Below are positions 5,747 through 12,633 of a DNA stretch of 12,633 nt, one piece after another. The position numbers and the translations under genes were made by a program. The stretch covers positions 1 through 12,633 of the forward strand of contig JALHPH010000016.1 of assembly GCA_022842565.1 (NCBI GenBank), in the 5' to 3' direction. This DNA is from Fimbriimonadaceae bacterium (GTDB taxonomy: Bacteria; Armatimonadota; Fimbriimonadia; Fimbriimonadales; Fimbriimonadaceae). Positions within the stretch are counted from its first letter, which is position 1. Each line of letters starts with the position of its first letter. The notes under the pieces were generated by a model. The model searched no databases. It saw only the letters and a list, made by a program, of their open reading frames with translations, and was not told where the DNA came from.

Positions 5747-6672
5747 AGCGGCCCACTTGGCCGTTTCCGCATTTGCATCCATGGATGATGCTCACGGTTC
5801 TCGCTTGGGGAACTAACTTCGCCATCATCAAAGTGCTCTATCAAGAGCTTTTGCCCAGCACCGTCGCGCTCGCCCGGGCGATCCCGATGGCGGTTGCGCT
5901 CGTCCTGATTTGCCGTTGGCAGGGCCTGCCGCTGCGTTACAAATCGCCACGCGACGCCGCCGTGCTGCTGGCACTCGGCATGCTCAGCATGGGCGTCTAC
6001 ATGTTCTTCTTTCTGGAAGCGCTGCGCTATGTGACGGCGGCGGACGGCGCGATCCTCATGGCTACTTCCCCCATTTGGACCACCCTCCTAGCTTGCCTTT
6101 TCAAGCAAGAGAAGTTTGACTGGATTGTTTTGGGTGGAGCGCTCTTGGCACTGGTGGGAGTGGGATTAGTGACGGCGCGAACAGGCCCGCTCGCCATGGA
6201 TCCGCGCGGAGTCGGGCTCATGCTGACCGCGGCGCTCTGTTGGGCGCTCAGCGTAGTGCTTTCTCGGCGTCTGATGCGCACTCGCAGCCCGCTTCAGGTG
6301 CTGACCCTCAGCATGCCGGGCAGCCTCATTGTGCTGCTCCCCTATGGCGGCGCAAGCCTTATGTCGACGCCTTGGCTTCAACTGCAGCCCGCCACGTGGC
6401 TGGCCCTGGGGCATATCTCGCTGCTCGCAGGGGCACTTGGGTTCTTTGGCTTCTATCGGGCGGTCAAGGACATCGGCCCGGTCGGCGCGATGCTTCACCA
6501 GTTCTTGGTGCCGCCGACAGCTATGATCACCGGCATCTTGCTGCTCAAAGACGCGGTCCTTCCGGTGCAGATTCTTGGGATGATGCTGGTCTTCGCAGGT
6601 GTATGGGGAGCGCAGCGCGCCCGCCGAAACGCCTCAGAAGAACCGCTTGCCGCTGGCAGCGAATCGCGATAA
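5743..6672 (+). CDS. EamA/DMT-family transporter (10-TM permease)
   Basis: This is an inner-membrane permease of the drug/metabolite transporter superfamily. Members export amino acids, purines or small drugs, and the substrate here cannot be told. The 309 residues form two EamA repeats, about 15-145 and 155-292. The first begins with MLTVLAWGTNFAIIKVLY and has the conserved ALRYVTAADGAILMATSPIW region. The second has GLMLTAALCWALSVVLSRRL and ends with VFAGVWGAQRARR. I count roughly ten hydrophobic segments. The start is taken as TTG 5743, which overlaps the previous stop as TTGA. ATG 5785 (residue 15) is the alternative and would begin right at the first helix. The 3' end overlaps a convergent gene by 39 bp. 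Confidence 0.88.
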   Translation: MKRPTWPFPHLHPWMMLTVLAWGTNFAIIKVLYQELLPSTVALARAIPMAVALVLICRWQGLPLRYKSPRDAAVLLALGMLSMGVYMFFFLEALRYVTAADGAILMATSPIWTTLLACLFKQEKFDWIVLGGALLALVGVGLVTARTGPLAMDPRGVGLMLTAALCWALSVVLSRRLMRTRSPLQVLTLSMPGSLIVLLPYGGASLMSTPWLQLQPATWLALGHISLLAGALGFFGFYRAVKDIGPVGAMLHQFLVPPTAMITGILLLKDAVLPVQILGMMLVFAGVWGAQRARRNASEEPLAAGSESR

Positions 6673-7140
6673 GTAGCCCAGCAAGCCGCACGAAGCCACC
6701 ACCCAGAACACCCCACCGAACGCTAGGATTCCGTGACTGAGATCGCGTTGTGCCCAGAGCGTCGAGCCAAGTGGTAAACCAGCGACCAGCGCAAAACCGA
6801 CGACGGCAGCCATATGGGCGCCCCTTGGGCGAGTTTCACCCTTGTCCAGGCAGTTCTGCGCAAATTGCCAAGCCAACCAAGCCACCACTCCGCTGAGGCT
6901 CAGCAGAAGCGCGATTGTCAGCACCGCAGCCAAAATCATGGATTCCACGGCCAGCACAAAGTAGGTCCCGCGGGTCGCAGCTTCATACAGCGGCGCGCCG
7001 GCAAGTATCAACAAGATCACGCCGCCGACGAATTTCATCGTCAACCGCGCCTTGTCTTTGGCGACCGCGTACTCGTCTAGAAGCGAGGGCCGAGTGTGGT
7101 CCTGGGGGCGATCTGGCTCAATGGGCTCCAAACTTCCCAT
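6634..7140 (-). CDS. Small four-helix membrane protein, unknown function
   Basis: The family is not recognised. The 168 residues have a charged, Pro-rich cytoplasmic-type N-terminus (1-35, with KDKARLTMKF just before the membrane). About four hydrophobic segments follow, near 36-55, 61-92, 108-126 and 136-158, and the protein ends in a short basic tail (SGKRFF). The ATG at 7140 has a TAAAAT at 7152-7147 just upstream, which would place the transcript start on the ATG itself. The 3' end overlaps the tail of the plus-strand transporter by 39 bp. The gene lies 33 bp after the acyl-CoA dehydrogenase and could be co-transcribed with it. Coding is supported by length, membrane-protein composition and tight fit to neighbours, but not by homology I can name. 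Confidence 0.68.
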   Translation of the reverse strand: MGSLEPIEPDRPQDHTRPSLLDEYAVAKDKARLTMKFVGGVILLILAGAPLYEAATRGTYFVLAVESMILAAVLTIALLLSLSGVVAWLAWQFAQNCLDKGETRPRGAHMAAVVGFALVAGLPLGSTLWAQRDLSHGILAFGGVFWVVASCGLLGYLSRFAASGKRFF

Positions 7141-7146
7141 ACACCT

Positions 7147-7152
7147 ATTTTA
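7147..7152 (-). promoter_or_regulatory. Possible -10 element giving a leaderless transcript
   Basis: TAAAAT on the minus strand is 6 nt from the ATG at 7140, so transcription starting at the usual +7 would begin on the A of the start codon. No -35 match is seen at 16-19 bp. The call rests on the hexamer and its spacing. Confidence 0.28.
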
Positions 7153-7173
7153 CGAAGCATTCGCCCCAAATTC

Positions 7174-8790
7174 CTACCTTAGTGGCAATCTTCGTTCAAA
7201 TGCTGCTTCGGTGAGCGCTCCGATATCAACCGGAAGCGGCCTCGGCAGCTCGACGCCCTCATCCATTGCCTGCTGATAAGCCTCAATCGCTCGAGGGCGA
7301 GCCCAGTTCTCAAAGTGGTTGCACAGCTCCTGGTTGATGCCGCCGGTCCTCGCCGCGCGATAGCGTGCGCTCTGCACTGCGTAGTGCAGCATTGCCAGGT
7401 CGCTCAATGCGCCAAGTTCGATCTGCGGCACGGCCTTTCCAAAACCCTCGAGTCCGACCCGTTCGATCCACGCCGAGAAAGCATGGTAGAAGAAGTGTTC
7501 CACCGGACCCGAGCCGGAATCTTGAAGGCTAGCGCCGCTCGCCGCCAGGCGGCGCACGAGGCGATCGGCCAGGAAGATGCGGTTGATCTCGTTTGTGCCC
7601 TCATAGATGCGGCTTACGCGGGCATCTCGATAGATTCTGGCCAAGGGAAACTCCTCGGTGAACCCGTAGCCCCCATAAATCTGGAGCCCCTCATCCACGA
7701 TCAGGCTCTCAAGTTCCGTCGCGAGAACCTTGCAGGCCGAGCACTCTACCGCCATTTCCTCAGCTGCCTTTCGGTTGCCCACGGCATCTCCGCCCATTGC
7801 CGCGAAAGCACGGTCGATATCGGCGCCGCACCGATAGGTCACACTCTCGGCCGCATAGAAGAACGCCACCATGTCGGCCACCTTCTTTTGGATGAGCCCA
7901 AAGTTGCTGATTGATTGACCAAACTGCCGCCGATCCTGGGCATACTGCACCGAGTGCCAGATTGCTTCGCGCGCCGGGCCCATCGACATGGAGCTCAGCT
8001 TAAAACGGCCCAAATTGAGCGCGTTGAACGCCACCTGGTGGCCCTTCCCTGCTTCATGCAGCATATTTTCAACCGGGACCTCGGCGTTGTCAAGCACCAG
8101 TCTTCTGGTTGACGATCCCTTCAGACCCATCTTATGCTCTTCGCGCGCAATGCTTACCCCAGGGAAGTCCTTCTCAACCAGGAATGCGGTCACCTGCTCG
8201 CCGTTGATCTTGGCCATGACCAAGAACTGGTCCGCCCAAGCCGCGTTGCTGATCCACATTTTTGTGCCGTTCAGGATGAACTTGCCGCCGCGCTCGTCGG
8301 CGCGGGTGGTCATGCTGAGTGCGTCGCTACCACTATTGGGCTCGCTCAATGCATAGGCACCAATGTGCTCGCCGCTCGTGAGTTGGGGAAGGTACTTTTG
8401 GCGTTGCGCCTCCGTTCCGAAGAGGTTCAGCCCAGCTTGACTGATGCCACTGGTGATGCCGATGGTGACGCTGAAACTGGCGTTTAGGCTCAAAAACTCG
8501 AGCATACGCGCTGCCAGGTTCTTGCTAAGCCCAAGTCCGCCGTAGGCTTCGCTGGTGTCGGGTCCGCAGAATCCAAGCTGACCGGCTTTCCGAATCAGCC
8601 CCACCATGAGCCCGTCTTCTTGCACATCCAACCGCTCTTGCACGGGGAGGACTTCCTTTCGGCTGAAATCCTCGGCTGCCCGAATCATCAGAGATTCCTC
8701 CGCTCCAAAATCCTCAAGAATGAAAGCCCCGGAGGGCTCCTGCGTGGCAAAGCCACAACCCAGCGCGGCCTGAGACGACGGTGTCTGCAT
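7174..8790 (-). CDS. Acyl-CoA dehydrogenase, FadE/VLCAD-like with C-terminal extension
   Basis: This FAD enzyme would carry out the first step of fatty-acid beta-oxidation, making trans-2-enoyl-CoA. The 538 residues contain the three ACAD domains. The N-terminal helices include GPDTSEAYGGLGLSKN at 76-91. The middle domain has GAYALSEPNSGSDA at 144-157 and FILNGTKMWISNAAWAD at 171-187. The C-terminal helices have QYAQDRRQFG and the catalytic-base motif RIYEGTNEINR, with Glu397 as the probable base. Beyond residue 415 there is an extra domain of about 120 residues, as in VLCAD, ACAD9 and Bacillus FadE. By memory, the sequence closely follows Bacillus FadE throughout, including KMGLKGSSTR and AFNALNLGRFKL, which favours long-chain substrates. 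The ATG at 8790 has no Shine-Dalgarno sequence and a promoter immediately upstream. No electron-transfer flavoprotein genes are in view. Confidence 0.94.
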   Translation of the reverse strand: MQTPSSQAALGCGFATQEPSGAFILEDFGAEESLMIRAAEDFSRKEVLPVQERLDVQEDGLMVGLIRKAGQLGFCGPDTSEAYGGLGLSKNLAARMLEFLSLNASFSVTIGITSGISQAGLNLFGTEAQRQKYLPQLTSGEHIGAYALSEPNSGSDALSMTTRADERGGKFILNGTKMWISNAAWADQFLVMAKINGEQVTAFLVEKDFPGVSIAREEHKMGLKGSSTRRLVLDNAEVPVENMLHEAGKGHQVAFNALNLGRFKLSSMSMGPAREAIWHSVQYAQDRRQFGQSISNFGLIQKKVADMVAFFYAAESVTYRCGADIDRAFAAMGGDAVGNRKAAEEMAVECSACKVLATELESLIVDEGLQIYGGYGFTEEFPLARIYRDARVSRIYEGTNEINRIFLADRLVRRLAASGASLQDSGSGPVEHFFYHAFSAWIERVGLEGFGKAVPQIELGALSDLAMLHYAVQSARYRAARTGGINQELCNHFENWARPRAIEAYQQAMDEGVELPRPLPVDIGALTEAAFERRLPLR

Positions 8791-8799
8791 AGTCTGCGA

Positions 8800-8829
8800 A
8801 GTATACGTAACCTTGGGTTTAGTTGTCGA
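8800..8829 (-). promoter_or_regulatory. Promoter of the acyl-CoA dehydrogenase gene
   Basis: On the minus strand, TCGACA (8829-8824; 5 of 6 to TTGACA) is followed after 18 bp by TATACT (8805-8800; 5 of 6 to TATAAT). Transcription would start near 8793, only 2-3 nt before the ATG at 8790, so the mRNA would be nearly leaderless. The -35 lies within the last codons of the upstream heparinase-like gene. GTATAC and TACGTA palindromes overlap the -10. Confidence 0.5.
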
Positions 8830-10513
8830 GAAGTTCTAGCACCACGCGCACGCTCGGAGTACCTGTTGGCACAGAGAACTGCACTGCAGAGACAGGTGGG
8901 AGCTTTCTTTCGCCGGGGTGCGCAGTGCGCAAGGCTTTGGCGCTCCACTTGGCTCCCGGCACCTGTTCGGCTGTCAGCCGCAGCCGCTGGCCCTGATGCG
9001 TCAGGGTGACGGTGTTTCCCGTCGCGACCGCCTGCCCTGGCGCGATTATCTGCCAAATCCCATCCGGCAAGCCACCTAAGTCGTCTTCAATGACCACGCG
9101 AGAATCGCTTGCGATCCAGAACCTGCGATCCCAAGTTTTCAAGCTGCGAGTTGCAAAGATCCCGCCCAGATTGAGCGTGGCTTCGAGTCGTTCTGGGTTC
9201 CATTCGGCCACTTTCGATCGGCCGTGCACGGCTTGGCGTCGGTCGGAGAAGTACATGAGGCTGTGACCTCTTTCGCTCGTGCGAAGGTAATCCCAACGCT
9301 TACCACTGGTACCAGCATTGAAGTAGCCCGGAAGATCGTAGGCATCGCTGCCCAGGTCCACGGACCAGCGCACGCCGCCCATCTCGAGCACGAACGAACC
9401 CGCGTCGAGGTGCGAATGGGGGGCACCGTTTTGGCCAGCCCGGAAGGCCAGCCAGGTCTTGCCCCTTCGAAGCGTACCAACGATGGTCTCGCCTTCGAAA
9501 AGACTGCCGGGCGGCAAGCTGACACCTGCAACGGCGGGAGTGCGGCCCGACCAGAACGGCACGAGACCCCAAAGCCGCCGACGTTCTCGCCACGGGGAGC
9601 GATCATTGGAGAGCTCTTGTTGCAGCCGTCCCCGATTCCAGCTCGCCCAGATGGGCCTATTCGCGCGCGCCGCCATTTCAAAGAGGGCGATGCTACCCAG
9701 GTGCTCGTCGCTTGAATCGCCGATGTTGTAGACCCGTCCGCTGGGCCCGGTCAACGCCGGGAGCACCCAGCCCGCGCGGCTCCAGACCGAATGATCAAAC
9801 ACGCCATCCTGACCTTTCAACCGGAGCGCTCGCTGGGCCATAGCCTGAAAATCGACGCCGTACACCCAGTAGTCGATGCCCTCTGGTGAAAGCCCATCCG
9901 GTGCGTAAAAGCGGTCTGTCGTCGCCAGAAGCTTTCGCGCTTCGACCAGCGCTTTTTGGCTTGTGTTGGCGTCGCCGTCTTCGGTGGCCAGCGCAGCAAG
10001 GATCATGCTGCTAGCGATGACTTGAGGCCAGTTGTTCTTCCGCTTGGTCCAATCCTCTCCCGATGCGATGGCATCCAATGCCGGGCGCAAACCCTTTGAA
10101 ACCAATGCCCGCGACCACTCTCCTGACCGTGATGGCACCGACTCAGAGGCGATCGCCAACGCGGCCATCGCTTCTGCGGTTGCCAAGAATTCTCCGGGCG
10201 TCCAATCTGCGAATGTCGCCAGCGCATCGCCCTCTCGGATAAGGGCCTCTCGCCAAGACGCTTTGGGTTCCAGCTCAAGCGCCGAGCTCAGCGTAATGAC
10301 CCTCGCAAGGGCCTCGCGACTCGTGGTCAGCAAGCTGCCGCCCACGAGTCTGCGCAGGGTTGCCGATTGGCCCGCTTCCCTATCCGCTTGCCTCATCAGC
10401 TCAATGCCGTGCAGAGTTGACCGAGCACTTGAAACCTCGCTCGCATCAATGAGCAGGTGCGCCGATGCGGCGGTGCCACACACTGCCAGCGCCGCCAAAA
10501 AGAAAACCTTCAT
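8819..10513 (-). CDS. Secreted heparinase II/III-like polysaccharide lyase family protein
   Basis: This is a probable exported enzyme of the heparinase II/III-like group, whose members cleave acidic polysaccharides (heparin, alginate and related uronic-acid polymers) by beta-elimination. The substrate here is unknown. Residues 1-18 are a signal peptide (MKVFFLAALAVCGTAASA) with an AxA-type cleavage site. Residues about 50-330 look like the alpha-helical toroid, with NNWPQVIASSM at 160-170 and DGLSPEGIDYWVYG at 206-219. The C-terminal beta-sandwich contains the family signature HSHLDAGSFVLEMGG at 366-380, followed by DLGSDAY. H366 and H368, Y215/Y218 and H417 are candidate catalytic or metal-binding residues. 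The ATG overlaps the hom stop by 4 bp, so it is translated with hom, an unusual partner. The family call is firm; enzymatic activity is inferred. Confidence 0.85.
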   Translation of the reverse strand: MKVFFLAALAVCGTAASAHLLIDASEVSSARSTLHGIELMRQADREAGQSATLRRLVGGSLLTTSREALARVITLSSALELEPKASWREALIREGDALATFADWTPGEFLATAEAMAALAIASESVPSRSGEWSRALVSKGLRPALDAIASGEDWTKRKNNWPQVIASSMILAALATEDGDANTSQKALVEARKLLATTDRFYAPDGLSPEGIDYWVYGVDFQAMAQRALRLKGQDGVFDHSVWSRAGWVLPALTGPSGRVYNIGDSSDEHLGSIALFEMAARANRPIWASWNRGRLQQELSNDRSPWRERRRLWGLVPFWSGRTPAVAGVSLPPGSLFEGETIVGTLRRGKTWLAFRAGQNGAPHSHLDAGSFVLEMGGVRWSVDLGSDAYDLPGYFNAGTSGKRWDYLRTSERGHSLMYFSDRRQAVHGRSKVAEWNPERLEATLNLGGIFATRSLKTWDRRFWIASDSRVVIEDDLGGLPDGIWQIIAPGQAVATGNTVTLTHQGQRLRLTAEQVPGAKWSAKALRTAHPGERKLPPVSAVQFSVPTGTPSVRVVLELLDN

Positions 10514-11457
10514 TGCTCAGATCGACGTCTGATTACGCGAATCAGGTCGCTCAGCACCGAAGTTGCCGTTGCTAATCCGCCCGCGCCCGCGCCTCGTAGC
10601 ATCAAACGCCCCAGGGCCGGCCCCTCAATGACCAGGGCGTTCTCGACCCCATCCACCGAAGCCAAGGGATGATCTGATTCAAGTGCGACCGGCCCAACTG
10701 TGAGGTCACCACGCTCATATTGCGCAACCAACTTGATGGTCCGGCCCGCAGCTGACGCCTTCTGGATATTCTCTTGCGAGACCAGCGTGATCCCATCGCG
10801 ATCAACTTCGCCGACCAACCGAGCGTCCCCCTCGATCATCGAAGCCAGAATCACGAGCTTATAGGCTGCGTCCCAGCCCTCCACGTCACTGCTGGGTTCG
10901 GCCTCGGCGTAACCCAGCGCCTGCGCCTCGGCCAGCGCTTCGTCGTACGTCTTACCCGCATGCCGCATCTGGGTGAGGATGTAGTTTGTCGTGCCGTTCA
11001 AGATGGCTTCGATGCGCGTGATCGGCTGCGTCGCCACCAAAGTCGAAAGCGTTTCAACGATAGGAATAGCCCCTGCTACGGCCGCCTCGAAGTGCAGTTC
11101 GCCTCCGAATTCCATCAGATCGGCCCATTGCTCGGCCATCAGCATCTTATTGGCGGTGATCACGGGCTTACCAAGCTGCAGTGCCTTTCGAATGAGCGCG
11201 CCAGCCGGATTCATGCCGCCCATCACCTCGATGACGACATCCACTTCCGGCGCCTCCACGACTTCCAAAAGGTTGCTCGTCAGGACTGGCGGCATCGGGT
11301 CGCGGTGTCTGCTGGTGTCGCGAACGCCTGCAACCCTGATCAGCGGGAGGGTGCCTGTCTCAGTGGCAATGCGGAAGCCATGGTCCTGCACCATTTGTGC
11401 GACGGCCGCGCCGACCGTTCCATAGCCCAGAAGGCCAATTCCGATCTCCTTACCCAA
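10510..11457 (-). CDS. hom: Homoserine dehydrogenase, short form without ACT domain
   Basis: It reduces aspartate-4-semialdehyde to homoserine with NAD(P)H, the branch point to threonine and methionine. In 315 residues, the Rossmann motif LGYGTVG is at 10-16, TANK at 101-104 and EAAVAGAIPI at 124-133. LNGTTNYIL is at 153-161 and the family signature DVEGWDAAYKLVILA at 191-205. By comparison with the yeast enzyme, K104, E185, D196 and K200 are the likely catalytic residues. The protein ends at GAGAGGLATATSVLSDLI plus a short basic tail. The regulatory ACT domain found in the roughly 430-residue forms is missing, so feedback control by threonine through that domain is not expected. The start is TTG 11457, fixed by an in-frame TGA at 11463-11461. 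It overlaps accB by 8 bp. No thrB, thrC or lysC is in the window. Confidence 0.95.
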   Translation of the reverse strand: MGKEIGIGLLGYGTVGAAVAQMVQDHGFRIATETGTLPLIRVAGVRDTSRHRDPMPPVLTSNLLEVVEAPEVDVVIEVMGGMNPAGALIRKALQLGKPVITANKMLMAEQWADLMEFGGELHFEAAVAGAIPIVETLSTLVATQPITRIEAILNGTTNYILTQMRHAGKTYDEALAEAQALGYAEAEPSSDVEGWDAAYKLVILASMIEGDARLVGEVDRDGITLVSQENIQKASAAGRTIKLVAQYERGDLTVGPVALESDHPLASVDGVENALVIEGPALGRLMLRGAGAGGLATATSVLSDLIRVIRRRSEQ

Positions 11458-11902
11458 TGATCACCAGCGTTTCGCCGGGCTGCACCAACGCGCCGTTGCT
11501 TGCCACCACGGCCACCACTTTGCCCGAAACCGAGCTCGTAATCTCGTTAAACACCTTCATCGCCTCGACCAAACCCACGACCTGCCCCGCTGTCACGGTG
11601 TCGCCGACATTCACAAAAGGCGGTGCATCGGGCGAGGATGAGGAATAGTAGACCCCCATCATCGGTGTGGTAATCGGGGTACCGGCGGGCACGTTCGGCC
11701 CATTCTGCGCTACGGCAGGCTTCGGTTCGGCAACTGCCTCACCGCCATTTTGGGCTGGCGCGGGCATAAAGCTCACTGCCGGACGCGGTGCTTCTCGCGC
11801 AAACTCGACGCTCCAATCCGCGCCGCACAGCTTGCCTTCACGCAGGCCACTCTCTTGCATCAGCTGCGCAAGCGCATCAATATGGTGCTTAAGGTCTGAC
11901 AT
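11450..11902 (-). CDS. accB: Biotin carboxyl carrier protein of acetyl-CoA carboxylase
   Basis: AccB carries the biotin that shuttles CO2 between biotin carboxylase and carboxyltransferase in the first step of fatty-acid synthesis. The 150 residues have the standard layout. There is a helical N-terminus (about 1-36), then a Pro/Ala linker (about 38-75). The biotinyl domain follows with VEAMKVFNEI at 112-121, Lys116 being the biotin site. The thumb loop SSPDAPPFVNVG at 89-100 is typical of the acetyl-CoA carboxylase form rather than of other biotin proteins. The ATG at 11902 is 9 bp after the upstream gene, with GGGGGA 12 nt away as a distant ribosome binding site. The usual partner accC is not next to it; hom follows with an 8-bp overlap. 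Confidence 0.95.
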   Translation of the reverse strand: MSDLKHHIDALAQLMQESGLREGKLCGADWSVEFAREAPRPAVSFMPAPAQNGGEAVAEPKPAVAQNGPNVPAGTPITTPMMGVYYSSSSPDAPPFVNVGDTVTAGQVVGLVEAMKVFNEITSSVSGKVVAVVASNGALVQPGETLVIIG

Positions 11903-11911
11903 TGTTATTGA

Positions 11912-12633
11912 TTATCCCCCGATAGTGACGCGGCTGAGGTGCTCAGGAATGCTCACGTCGCAGCCGAACTGCTCGCGGATCTTGTCCGCAAGCACTTCTT
12001 GCGGCCCGGGCTCTCCGTGGACCAGGCAGATTTTCTTTGGCAGAGTGCGGAAAGTGCCGAGCCAGCGAAGGATTTCGCCCTGATCGGCGTGGGCGCTGAG
12101 CGAGGTCATTTGGCGAACCTCCGCGCGCACTTCCACCGGCTGCCCCATGATGCGGACTTCGGTCGCACCCTCGATCATGTCGCGGCCCATGGTGCCTTCG
12201 CCCTGATAACCGGTAAATAGAACAAGCGTGCTCGGGTCGCCAAGGCGCTGCTTCAGGTGGTGAACAATGCGGCCGCCAGTGGCCATTCCACTCCCAGCGA
12301 TGATCATCATAGGCCCGGGGCGCTTGTTCAGCTCCTTGCTGCCGTTTCGATCCCTCACCATACTCAAATGCTCGGGCTCCAGGGGCTCAATACCCTCTGC
12401 GACGAGCTTTCGGAAATCCTTGTCCTGATCGTCGAAGGACCGGTCGTAAAGCGCGGTCGTGGAAACCGCCATCGGAGAATCTATAAAGATCGGCACCCGC
12501 TGAATGCGGCCAGCTCGCTGGAGTTTGCTGATGAAATAGAGCAGTTCCTGAGTGCGGCCAATCGCGAAACTTGGTACAAGCACTACCCTGCCCTCACGGT
12601 AGGCCGAATTCAAGACCTCTTCCAGCACCACCA
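11912..12633 (-). CDS. Beta-CASP metallo-beta-lactamase RNA-processing enzyme (C-terminal part)
   Basis: This is the C-terminal half of a CPSF73/YSH1-type protein with a metallo-beta-lactamase fold and beta-CASP cap, a family of zinc-dependent RNA endo/exonucleases. Reading from the window edge, about 240 residues are visible, while full proteins have about 450-470. The 5' end, with the HxHxDH metal site, is therefore outside. Visible motifs are VLVPSFAIGRTQELLY, FIDSPMAVST (motif A Asp), GSGMATGGRIVHHL and FTGYQGEGTMGR. SLSAHADQGE (motif B His) and CLVHGEPGPQ (motif C His) follow. The GTG at 12631 is probably internal. All beta-CASP residues that can be checked are present, so the protein looks active. 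It is 9 bp upstream of accB and probably in the same operon. Confidence 0.92.
   Translation of the reverse strand, partial: VVLEEVLNSAYREGRVVLVPSFAIGRTQELLYFISKLQRAGRIQRVPIFIDSPMAVSTTALYDRSFDDQDKDFRKLVAEGIEPLEPEHLSMVRDRNGSKELNKRPGPMMIIAGSGMATGGRIVHHLKQRLGDPSTLVLFTGYQGEGTMGRDMIEGATEVRIMGQPVEVRAEVRQMTSLSAHADQGEILRWLGTFRTLPKKICLVHGEPGPQEVLADKIREQFGCDVSIPEHLSRVTIGG

Noticed and set aside
6649..6700. Terminator hairpin near the convergent gene ends
   Set aside because: Only a short GCTGG/CCAGC pair with a loop of about 20 nt and no T-run is present.
7315..7914. 199-codon plus-strand open frame opposite the acyl-CoA dehydrogenase
   Set aside because: The minus-strand enzyme is well conserved through this whole stretch. 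The frame shows no start signal and no motif.
10774..11460. 228-codon plus-strand open frame opposite hom
   Set aside because: hom is certain on the other strand. The frame is rich in His, Arg and Gln with no domain, as expected of an antisense shadow.

Overview
This is a compact, GC-rich bacterial chromosome segment, almost entirely coding, with 14 genes in two converging blocks. It looks like ordinary core genome. I see no mobile element, CRISPR array, tRNA/rRNA gene, phage gene or defence locus. The phylum cannot be fixed from the sequence alone. Gene order and start-codon habits would fit a terrestrial lineage such as Armatimonadota (Fimbriimonadia-like), but that is a low-confidence guess.

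Plus-strand block (142-6672): ffh (SRP GTPase), rpsP (ribosomal protein S16 with a long acidic Ala/Glu/Pro tail), khpA (KH RNA-binding protein), rimM (16S processing), obg (50S-assembly GTPase), nadD (NaMN adenylyltransferase), rsfS (ribosome silencing factor), a helical-repeat membrane protein of unknown function, and an EamA/DMT transporter. From rpsP to the transporter, gaps are tiny or negative (ATGA overlaps at rpsP/khpA, rimM/obg and obg/nadD; TTGA at the last pair), so this is probably one transcription unit. Its theme is ribosome assembly and silencing plus protein targeting. The usual trmD-rplS pair after rimM is absent and obg takes its place.

Minus-strand block (12633 down to 6634): a beta-CASP metallo-beta-lactamase RNA-processing enzyme (5' end outside the window), accB (biotin carboxyl carrier protein), hom (homoserine dehydrogenase without ACT domain) and a secreted heparinase II/III-like protein. 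These four are tightly packed or overlapping. Then come a FadE/VLCAD-like acyl-CoA dehydrogenase with its own promoter and a small four-helix membrane protein. The last gene overlaps the transporter tail to tail by 39 bp.

Start codons are notable. TTG is used for rpsP, rimM, hom and probably the transporter. rsfS seems to begin at a CTG that a standard gene finder would miss. The two minus-strand genes with their own promoter-like elements (starts at 8790 and 7140) have -10 hexamers so close to the ATG that their transcripts would be leaderless or nearly so, while rpsP and obg have strong Shine-Dalgarno sequences. The most interesting items are therefore small: the CTG start, the S16 tail, the AT-rich patch with a perfect TATAAT inside ffh, the rsfS-overlapping membrane gene, and the polysaccharide-lyase-like gene coupled to hom. 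I did not find a convincing new multi-gene system.
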